A program made the translations under genes and the position numbers. Below, piece by piece: positions 58,561 to 64,000 of a DNA stretch of 64,000 nucleotides (position 1 is the first letter of the stretch; each line of letters begins with the position of its first letter). The stretch covers positions 1 through 64,000 of the forward strand of contig JADZEB010000037.1 in the NCBI GenBank assembly GCA_020850755.1, given 5' to 3'. The notes beneath the pieces are model-generated. The model saw nothing but the letters and a program-made list of their open reading frames with translations. It searched no databases and was not told the DNA's origin. This DNA is from Alphaproteobacteria bacterium. GTDB taxonomy: Bacteria > Pseudomonadota > Alphaproteobacteria > Acetobacterales > Acetobacteraceae.

Positions 58561-58800
58561 TCAACCATGATCCGACGACCGGCCCGCCCCGGGTGCGGCG
58601 GCGGCTGCGGCGGCGGGGGAGGCGGGCGAGGCGGCAGCCCCTCCGGCCGGGGCTGCGGGTTTGTCTGTCGGCGGCGCGGGCGCCAGCGACGGCGTGGCCG
58701 CGGCGGGCGCCGGGGCCGGGGCCGGGGCGGGGGCGGGGGCCACGACCGGCAAAGGTCCGGCGGGTCCGAAGGCGATGGTGGCGGCGCCAGCCTCAGCCAT
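58561..58800 (-). CDS. Short Ala/Pro-rich ORF downstream of the acyltransferase
   Basis: This 79-codon frame starts 8 bp before the end of the acyltransferase and is very rich in Ala and Pro. It repeats part of the acyltransferase C-terminus (APPTDKPA against APPTDNPA) in another frame. It could be the older C-terminal tail cut off by a frameshift, or a chance frame. Nothing else is recognised in the gap 58331-58560. Confidence 0.3.
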   Translation of the reverse strand: MAEAGAATIAFGPAGPLPVVAPAPAPAPAPAPAAATPSLAPAPPTDKPAAPAGGAAASPASPAAAAAAAPGAGRSSDHG

Positions 58801-60400
58801 CGCCGGCACCGCGAACCGGGATCGTGGCCGACCGTGCCAGGGACGCCTGTGCCAGGGATGCCTGTGCCAGGGACGCCTGTGCCAGGGATGCGGTGGCGCC
58901 GGCGGGGTTGTCGGTCGGTGGCGCGGGCGACGCTGCCGCGTCGCCGCCCAGCCCGGACCCGGCCCGCTCCGGAACCCCCTGCCCTGCGGCCCCCTGCCCT
59001 GCGGCCCCCTGCCCTGCGGCCCCCTGCCCTGCGGCCCCCTGCCCTGCGCCTGCCGTTTCGGCTCCCGCCTTTTCAGCTCCTCCCTGGTCGGCGCCGGGGG
59101 GCTCCATGCCCGTAGCGGCCGTCGCCTCGGGCCCTGGCCGCGGGGTGGCATCGAGCGGCGCCAGCGGATGGCCCATCCGTGCCGCCGCCGCGCCCTCGGC
59201 CACCACCCGCGACACCGCCTCGGCCAGCGCCTTGCGCGAGGGGAAGGCGGCCGGGTCGATCGGCGCGTGCAGAACGATCGAGGCCCGCATCGAGGCGAAG
59301 CCCAACATGCGCAGGGCGTGGGGGCCGAGATCGACATCGGCATACCAGGCGAACATCGGCGCGAGACGCCGACCCGCCGGCAGCCCGTCGAGCCGGTCAT
59401 AGACGATCGAGACCGGCTGCACCGTGGGCAGGCGCGCGGCCTCGGCCGCGCCGTTCTCGCCTGCCCGTGCCTCGCCTGCCCGTGCCTCGCCTGCCCGTGC
59501 CTCGCCCGCGCGCGCCTCGGCCACCGCCAGGAAGGAGGAGCGGAATGGCAGCACCCGGACATGGTCCGAGGTAGTGCCTTCCGGGAACAGGATCAGGCTG
59601 TCGCCCTGCGCCAGGCGCTGCTCCATCTCGCTGCGCTCGCGCCCCGTGTCCGAGCGCCGGCGCGAGACGAACACGGTGCGCCCGAGCCGCGCCACCGTGC
59701 CCACCAGAGGCCAGCCATTGATCTCTGCCTTGGAGACGAAGTTCGCCTCCAGCACGCCGCCGAGGGCGAGGATGTCGAGATAGCTGGTGTGGTTGGAGAG
59801 ATAGAGCACCGGCCCGCCGCCGGCCGGGCGGCCAACGATGTTGAGCCGGAGCCCGATGATGCGGCAGAGCGTGCGGTGATAGAGCCGGGCGAAGCGGCGC
59901 GGGGGCGTGCCGCCGATCGCCACCAGCACCGCCTGCACCGGTATGCAGAGGAGCGTCCAGAGCGCCGCCACCGGCACGCGCCAGGCGATGCGCAATGCGG
60001 CGCGCAGGCCACGGCCGACGCGCGCCGGCTCGTCCATCGGGCCACCGGGAGCGGCGGCGGCGATGCGTGCGCGCCAATCGAGCTTTCGGTCGGGGCGCAG
60101 GAGGCGCGGCTTGAGCCGGCGCAGGGGCTTGCTGGCGCGCAAAGCCGATATGCCCGCGGCGATCCCGGCGCCCGCTGCGGTGCCTGCGGCGGTGGGGATG
60201 GCGCTGCCGCCTGCGGCGGTGGGGATGGCGCTGCCGCCTGCGGCGGCGGGGATGGCGCTGCCGCCTGCGGCGGCGGGGATGGCGCTGCCGCCTGCGGCGG
60301 CGGTCGGCGGCGTGGCCGTCAGTGCCACGGAGCCCGGCGGCGGGGCGTCCGGGGTGGCGTGAGCCGAATCCGACGGGGAGGGCGGCGCAGCGTCAGGCAT
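58793..60400 (-). CDS. 1-acyl-glycerol-3-phosphate acyltransferase-like protein (PlsC family)
   Basis: This 535-residue protein has a PlsC domain, with the catalytic motif NHTSYLD (His204, Asp209), FVSKAEINGWPLVG and FPEGTTS at 272-278. A hydrophobic segment precedes it (about 135-165). It probably makes phosphatidic acid, or acylates lyso-ornithine lipid, as an OlsA-like partner of the upstream OlsB. The domain is embedded in unusual low-complexity sequence with four tandem-repeat tracts (about 37-72, 295-314, 451-475 and 505-523). ATG 60398-60400 is assumed; the first 120 residues are poorly conserved and the true start may be lower. Confidence 0.85.
   Translation of the reverse strand: MPDAAPPSPSDSAHATPDAPPPGSVALTATPPTAAAGGSAIPAAAGGSAIPAAAGGSAIPTAAGGSAIPTAAGTAAGAGIAAGISALRASKPLRRLKPRLLRPDRKLDWRARIAAAAPGGPMDEPARVGRGLRAALRIAWRVPVAALWTLLCIPVQAVLVAIGGTPPRRFARLYHRTLCRIIGLRLNIVGRPAGGGPVLYLSNHTSYLDILALGGVLEANFVSKAEINGWPLVGTVARLGRTVFVSRRRSDTGRERSEMEQRLAQGDSLILFPEGTTSDHVRVLPFRSSFLAVAEARAGEARAGEARAGEARAGENGAAEAARLPTVQPVSIVYDRLDGLPAGRRLAPMFAWYADVDLGPHALRMLGFASMRASIVLHAPIDPAAFPSRKALAEAVSRVVAEGAAAARMGHPLAPLDATPRPGPEATAATGMEPPGADQGGAEKAGAETAGAGQGAAGQGAAGQGAAGQGAAGQGVPERAGSGLGGDAAASPAPPTDNPAGATASLAQASLAQASLAQASLARSATIPVRGAGDG
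58832..58888. repeat. 15-bp in-frame array (SLAQA) in the acyltransferase gene
   Basis: Four units of TGCCAGGGA(T/C)GCCTG encode SLAQA-type pentapeptides at residues 505-523, near the C-terminus. Confidence 0.95.
58976..59050. repeat. 15-bp in-frame array (GAAGQ) in the acyltransferase gene
   Basis: Five units of CCCTGCCCTGCGGCC, the last slightly altered, encode GAAGQ pentapeptides at residues 451-475. The units are almost error-free, suggesting recent expansion. Confidence 0.95.
59459..59518. repeat. 15-bp in-frame array (EARAG) in the acyltransferase gene
   Basis: Four units of GCCTGCCCGTGCCTC-type sequence encode EARAG at residues 295-314, inside the catalytic domain, between FPEGTTS and the C-terminal half. 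Confidence 0.95.
60185..60292. repeat. 27-bp in-frame array (GGSAIP) in the acyltransferase gene
   Basis: Four units of a 27-bp sequence encode nonapeptides of the form GGSAIP(A/T)AA at residues 37-72. The units differ only at a few positions. Confidence 0.93.
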
Positions 60401-60757
60401 GGTGGCTATCCTAGCCCCAGCAGGCACCGGGCGCGAGACGGGCGTAGGGTCGGGACCGAAGGTGGCGGGCGGCATGGGCGCGGCGGAGCAGACGGAGAGG
60501 CAGGCCGGCAGGCGGTTGGAACCCCGGCCGATCGGCGCAGTCCGCGGCCGGCATGCCGGCCGCGCGACGGCCGGCTCCTGCCTCCGGTTGGAGGGCCAGG
60601 CCGGCTCGCTTGGCGGCCCGCTTGTTGGCCCCGGGGCCGCCCCGGCAGTCGTCGCGGTGCGGCCGGGTTGCGATGCTCCGGCCGGCGGCTGCGCCCTGGC
60701 CGTTCGCCGCCGGCCCGCTTCCCGCTGTCCCGCTTGCCGCCGGCCCGCTGTCCGCAG
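60401..60757. other. Gap between olsB and the acyltransferase gene
   Basis: These 357 bp carry no gene, promoter or terminator that I can support. They contain GC-rich palindromes (for example around 60545-60560). Confidence 0.5.
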
Positions 60758-61624
60758 TCAGCGCGGTTCGCCGTCAAGTGCGTCGCGCAGCTTGCGCTCG
60801 TAGTGGCGGTAGTACTTGTCCGTCACCAGGTCAGTCTTGACCACCACGCACACATCGACCGTGTTGAACTCGCTGTCGATCACGGCGCCATCGCCCACGA
60901 AGCCGCCCAGACGCAGATAGCCCTTGATCAGCGGCGGCAGCTCGTTGAGCACCGCCTTGCGGTCGATCGCTTCCTCGGGGCAGAGGCGCATATCGACATA
61001 GCGGTGGGCAAGGGCGCGCGGGCGCAGGGCCGGCGGGGCGAGGTGGTTGAGGTAGAGATAGGTCAGCGAGGGGGCGAGCTGGTCGAGATCCGTCCCCGGC
61101 AGGCTGGCGCAGCCGAACATCAGGTCGATGCGGTGGCGGAAGACATAGGCGGCGATGCCTTTCCACAGCAATTGCAGCGTGCCGCGCGTGCGGTAGCGCT
61201 GGTCGACGCAGGAGCGGCCAAGCTCCAGCACCTCGCCCGGATAGGCGACCAGGTTGGAGATGTCGTACTCGCTTTCCGAATAGAACCGGCCGAGCCGGGA
61301 CGCCGCCTGCCGGCGGATCAGCCGGTAGGTGCCGACGACCGATTCCGGCCCCTCGCCCAGAGCATGGTCCACCACCAGGAGGTGGTCGGCGATGTCGTCG
61401 AACTCGTCGAAATCGCGGCTGCGGGCAGCCATGGCCGGGGTCGGCTTGGCGTGCATCTCGGTATAGAAGACGCGCCAGCGCAGCATCTGCGCCGCATCGA
61501 TCTCGCTCGGCGATTCGGCCAGCCGCACGCCGAGATTGCCAAGGCGGAGTTCGCCGAAGCCCGGTCCCTCATCGGGGCCGGCAGCGGGCCGGGGCATGCC
61601 CGGCAGGATGGCCTCGTTGCTCAT
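60758..61624 (-). CDS. olsB: OlsB-like L-ornithine N-acyltransferase
   Basis: This 288-residue GNAT-type acyltransferase adds a 3-hydroxyacyl group to ornithine, the first step of ornithine lipid synthesis. Conserved segments are RLAESPSEIDAAQMLRWRVF, VVGTYRLIRR, the ELGRSCVDQRYRTRGTLQLL acyl-binding region and LPPLIKGYLRLGG. The start overlaps the fur stop by 4 bp (ATGA), so Fur and OlsB are translationally coupled. A PlsC-type acyltransferase downstream could supply the O-acyl step. Confidence 0.9.
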   Translation of the reverse strand: MSNEAILPGMPRPAAGPDEGPGFGELRLGNLGVRLAESPSEIDAAQMLRWRVFYTEMHAKPTPAMAARSRDFDEFDDIADHLLVVDHALGEGPESVVGTYRLIRRQAASRLGRFYSESEYDISNLVAYPGEVLELGRSCVDQRYRTRGTLQLLWKGIAAYVFRHRIDLMFGCASLPGTDLDQLAPSLTYLYLNHLAPPALRPRALAHRYVDMRLCPEEAIDRKAVLNELPPLIKGYLRLGGFVGDGAVIDSEFNTVDVCVVVKTDLVTDKYYRHYERKLRDALDGEPR

Positions 61625-62148
61625 GGAGCCTCCGGCTTGTTGCGGGGGCGCGTGCTGGCGTCCCCGTTGACGGGTCCGCGCGCGCCACGCGATCCGGACC
61701 CTTGCTTGGCGCGGTCGCCCGCGCGGGATGGTGCCACCGCCTCGCGGCGGCGGCCGAACAGCTCCAGCCGGTGCCCGGCCAGATCGTAGCCGAGCCGGGT
61801 GGCGATCGCCTCGGCCAGCCTTTCGTGCTCGGCATCCTCGAACTCGATCACCTTGCCGGTGTCGATGTCGATCAGATGGTGGTGATGGCCGCGCTCGACC
61901 GGCTCGTAATGCGCCCGCCCGCCGCCGAAATCGCGCCGTTCCAGGATGTTCTTCTCCTCGAACAGGCGGACGGTGCGGTAGACGGTGGCGATCGAGATGC
62001 GCGGGTCTATCGCCAGCGCCCGGCGATAAAGCTCCTCGACATCGGGATGGTCGGTGGCATCGGAAAGCACCCGCGCGATGAGCCGGCGCTGGCCGGTCAT
62101 CTTCAGGCCCTTTTCGATGCACAGACGCTCGATGCGCGAGGGCTCCAT
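61621..62148 (-). CDS. fur: Ferric uptake regulator family protein
   Basis: This 175-residue Fur-family metalloregulator has a winged helix at 1-85 (TGQRRLIARVLSDA, then ISIATVYRTVRLFEE). The dimerisation domain carries the metal site GHHHHLIDIDTGKVIEFED. No cysteines are present, so the structural zinc site of E. coli Fur is missing; alphaproteobacterial Fur/Mur proteins often lack it. AAGGAGG precedes ATG 62146-62148. The C-terminus is extended by about 35 Arg/Gly/Pro-rich residues. The gene overlaps olsB. Confidence 0.92.
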   Translation of the reverse strand: MEPSRIERLCIEKGLKMTGQRRLIARVLSDATDHPDVEELYRRALAIDPRISIATVYRTVRLFEEKNILERRDFGGGRAHYEPVERGHHHHLIDIDTGKVIEFEDAEHERLAEAIATRLGYDLAGHRLELFGRRREAVAPSRAGDRAKQGSGSRGARGPVNGDASTRPRNKPEAP

Positions 62149-62327
62149 GAGCCTCCTTCGGGAACCTTGGTCGGGACAGCGCGCCCGGTGCGCAGGCGGC
62201 GGGGCGGCAGCCGGTCCTGCCGCGCCGCCTCGGTCCGCGCCCAGGCTGGTTGCCCGCATCCCGCATGGGGCGGTCCGGGCCTGTCCTCGCGGCGCGGCGG
62301 GGGCTATCCCCGCTTGGCGCGCCCGCC

Positions 62328-62358
62328 ACTATACAGGAACGCTTCGCGCCGCCGCCAA
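62328..62358 (-). promoter_or_regulatory. Candidate promoter of fur-olsB
   Basis: On the minus strand a strong -10 (TATAGT, 62328-62333) follows TTGGCG (62353-62358) after 19 bp. Transcription start would be near 62321, with a leader of about 170 nt. It is likely to drive the leftward chain beginning with fur. Confidence 0.5.
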
Positions 62359-62433
62359 TGGTTGCGTGGCAAGCCTATGTCACGATGCCGGGGCGCCGGG
62401 GCTTGCGCCCGGGCTCCGCCCCGCGTCTCTGCC

Positions 62434-62844
62434 CTAGCCGCGGCGGCCGCGCTTGGTGCCGAGCCCGATCTTCTTGGCCAGGCTGGAGCGGTGCTTGGCA
62501 TAGTTCGGCGCCACCATCGGATAGTCGGGCGGCAGGCCCCAGCGCTCGCGGTAGGATTCGGGCGTCATGTTGTAGGCGGTCTTGAGGTGGCGCTTCAACA
62601 TCTTGAGCTTCTTGCCGTCCTCAAGGCAGATGATGTAGTCGGGCGTGACCGAACGCTTGATCGGCACGGCCGGCTGCGGGCGCTCGGCCTCGGCCGGAAC
62701 GGTGCCCACGCGCGAAAGGGTGCGATAGACATCCTGGATCAGCGCCGGAATGTCGCTCGCGGCAACGGTGTTGTTCGACACATGGGCCGATACAATCTCT
62801 GCTGTCAGGCTGAGTAGTTCCTGGTTGTTGACCTGGTCGGCCAT
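62434..62844 (-). CDS. mucR: MucR-family transcriptional regulator
   Basis: This 136-residue Ros/MucR zinc-finger regulator has the diagnostic core SVTPDYIICLEDGKKLKMLK followed by RHLKTAYNMTPESYRERWGL, PDYPMVAPNYAKHRSSLAKK and a basic end. MucR proteins bind AT-rich promoters and control exopolysaccharide, motility and cell-cycle genes in alphaproteobacteria. Only one of the two classical zinc cysteines is kept; Asp probably replaces the other. ATG 62842-62844 (MADQVNNQELLSL) gives the family N-terminus. It is divergent from a TusA-like gene. Confidence 0.95.
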   Translation of the reverse strand: MADQVNNQELLSLTAEIVSAHVSNNTVAASDIPALIQDVYRTLSRVGTVPAEAERPQPAVPIKRSVTPDYIICLEDGKKLKMLKRHLKTAYNMTPESYRERWGLPPDYPMVAPNYAKHRSSLAKKIGLGTKRGRRG

Positions 62845-62948
62845 GATACGACTCCGTGGTAATGGGCCAGCAGCGTGGCGCTTCTTGGCACGGTTTACTG
62901 GCCCAGGCAACAAGTTACGACATGACAGATACAATCGGGGTGCGGGGA

Positions 62949-63224
62949 ATGGACAGGAAGGCTACAGAGGCTGCCCCGATTACCGACTACAGCCTCGATA
63001 TCACGCAAGCGAAGTGCCCGATGACCTTCGTCCGCACCCGGCTGATGCTCGACCGGATGGCGTCGGGGCAGACGCTGGAGGTGCGCCTCAAGGGCGCCGA
63101 GCCGCTGGAGAACGTGCCGCGATCGGCGCGCGGCCTCGGCCACGAGGTGGTTTCGCTCCGTCCCGAGGACCCGGCCGCCGCCGGCCCGGCCGACACCTGG
63201 CGGCTGGTGCTGCGCAAGCGTTGA
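62949..63224 (+). CDS. TusA/SirA-like sulfur-carrier family protein
   Basis: This small 91-residue protein has the TusA fold. The segment LDITQAKCPMTFVRTRLMLD contains the conserved Cys-Pro at the N-terminal helix, followed by GQTLEVRLKGAEPLENVP. In TusA the cysteine carries persulfide for tRNA thiolation; this group has CPMTFVRT instead of CPxP, and its job is less clear. ATG 62949 has GGGGA directly upstream; in-frame starts at 62922 and 62856 are possible. It is divergent from mucR with a roughly 100-bp AT-richer gap. Confidence 0.85.
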   Translation: MDRKATEAAPITDYSLDITQAKCPMTFVRTRLMLDRMASGQTLEVRLKGAEPLENVPRSARGLGHEVVSLRPEDPAAAGPADTWRLVLRKR

Positions 63225-63292
63225 CCGGCCCGCCCGACCGCGACGCCCGGCGCGCCCCCATCGCCCCGCCGCGCCGACGGGCGGGGCCTTAC

Positions 63293-63337
63293 TGGTTCCG
63301 GGCCTTTTGGTTCCGGGTCTTCTGGTGCCGGGTCGCC
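63293..63337. repeat. Three tandem 15-bp units
   Basis: TGGTTCCGGGCCTTT is followed by two diverged copies, ending TGGTGCCGGGTCGCC. The array lies in the gap between the TusA-like gene and the rimI end. The rest of 63225-63411 is featureless GC-rich sequence. Confidence 0.85.
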
Positions 63338-63411
63338 GCGGCGCGGACGGGCCAGCCGGGGCCGGGCTGCCGACGCACCGATCCCGGCACCCGCTCCCCC
63401 TCCCTCGGCCC

Positions 63412-63594
63412 AGGGCCGGGCCTTCGCGGCATTGATCAGCCGGCCCGACGCGCTGTCCGTGAGAGACGAGGTTCGCGGGCAGCCTGGTCCGCGCCATCGG
63501 AACCGCCAGGGCACGACATCCGTTCGAGCTAAGTCAGCCGAACGGATGTCGTGCCCTGGCGGAAGTCGTGCCCGGGAAACGGACGCTGCTCTAG
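63412..63594 (+). repeat. CTAG-bounded repeat, copy 4 (chimeric)
   Basis: This copy has a diverged left part (GATCAGCCGG at about 63435), then an extra inverted repeat with perfect 24-bp arms (63503-63526 and 63539-63562; arms begin CCGCCAGGGCACGACATCCG; 12-nt loop). It ends with the standard GGACGCTGCTCTAG. The final CTAG (63591-63594) contains the rimI stop codon on the minus strand. Confidence 0.9.
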
Positions 63595-64000
63595 TCCGGC
63601 TCGTCGGCGCGGAGGCCCCCCTGGCCGAGGTCACTAGCCAGGATCAGCGCGTCGACCGGCGCGGCGCCGGACCGGTCGTAGTAGCCGCGCCGCCGCCCGA
63701 CCTCGACGAGGCCCGCCTGGCGATAGAGCGCCGCGGCCGCCGGGTTGTCGGTCGCCACCTCCAGGAACAGGCGCCGCGCCCCCGCCGCGCGCGCCCCCTG
63801 CGCCGCTGCCGCCAGGAGCGCGCGGCCATGACCCTTCCGGCGCGCCCCGGGCAGAACGGCGATGGTTAGGATCTCGGCCTCGTCGGCGGCCACGCGCGCC
63901 AGCACGAACCCGGCCGGATCCGGCGCGCCCGCCTGCGCCCCGGGCCGGAGGGCCAGGAAGCCGAGGCTGCCGGGCGATGCCAGCAGCGTCGCCATGGCGG
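63591..64000 (-). CDS. rimI: RimI-like N-acetyltransferase (5' end outside window)
   Basis: This GNAT-fold protein matches RimI, the N-alpha-acetyltransferase of ribosomal protein S18. Visible motifs are GFVLARVAADEAEILTIAVL, the acetyl-CoA site RRKGHGRALLAAA (R-x-x-G-x-G/A with His in place of one Gly) and FLEVATDNPAAAALYRQAGL. The reading frame runs off the right edge. An ATG at 63993-63995 would leave out the first helix of the fold, so the true start is probably beyond 64000. The TAG stop is part of the repeat's CTAG. It faces the TusA-like gene. Confidence 0.85.
   Translation of the reverse strand, partial: AMATLLASPGSLGFLALRPGAQAGAPDPAGFVLARVAADEAEILTIAVLPGARRKGHGRALLAAAAQGARAAGARRLFLEVATDNPAAAALYRQAGLVEVGRRRGYYDRSGAAPVDALILASDLGQGGLRADEPD

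Noticed and set aside
58832-59050. A CRISPR-like array in the acyltransferase gene
   Set aside because: The units are 15 bp, directly adjacent with no spacers, and lie in frame inside a coding gene. No cas genes are present.

Overview
This 64 kb window is very GC-rich and gene-dense. Its synteny and gene content point to an alphaproteobacterium of the Rhodospirillales/Acetobacterales type. The evidence is the order fur-olsB-plsC-miaB-phoH-ybeY-corC-lnt-xre-metK-trmB-rimP-nusA-ylxR-infB-rbfA-truB-rpsO-pnp, a MucR regulator, an orphan tripartite-tricarboxylate-type receptor, and paired degenerate GGDEF/EAL proteins. No plasmid, phage or IS gene was recognised. The genus cannot be fixed from the sequence alone.

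Region 1 (1-8.2 kb) is a leftward respiratory nitrate reductase operon, narK1-narK2-narG-narH, running off the left edge. Facing it is a Dnr/FNR-type regulator gene with FNR-like boxes in the shared promoter. Region 2 (8.2-12.8 kb) holds a luciferase-like monooxygenase, a solute receptor, tRNA-Gly(GCC), a DUF817 membrane protein and a ProXp/YbaK-type deacylase. Region 3 (12.8-26.9 kb) is a surface-glycan locus. The leftward arm carries a GalE-like epimerase, a soluble CapD-like dehydratase, a UDP-sulfoquinovose synthase, a membrane WbpM/PglF-type dehydratase and a WecA/WbpL-type initiating transferase. The rightward arm carries all five activities for UDP-ManNAc3NAcA (WbpA, WecB/WbpI, a WbpB-WbpD fusion, WbpE) plus a GT4 glycosyltransferase. 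Region 4 (26.9-36.6 kb) holds a small exported protein, a metallophosphatase, two tandem degenerate GGDEF/EAL paralogues, an ABC-2 exporter pair, a histidine phosphatase, a SYLF protein, a YcgN protein and a DapA/NanA-type aldolase.

Region 5 (37.0-62.1 kb) is one long leftward chain of RNA metabolism, translation and envelope genes, from fur at the right to pnp at the left. Many neighbours are coupled by ATGA/GTGA overlaps. Region 6 (62.4-64 kb) holds mucR, a TusA-like gene and the truncated rimI.

The most unusual features are non-canonical. (i) A roughly 130-bp, CTAG-bounded, two-hairpin repeat occurs four times, always at a gene 3' end, and its terminal CTAG supplies the stop codon for three genes. 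(ii) Short upstream frames at trmB and lnt each contain a duplicated piece of the downstream gene's 5' coding end and stop on the ATGA of the real start. (iii) Many short tandem arrays, mostly of 15 bp, occur in noncoding DNA and in frame inside genes, with four tracts in one acyltransferase gene. (iv) The FNR-type regulator has a perfect FNR box exactly 41.5 bp before its ATG, which suggests a leaderless autoregulated transcript.
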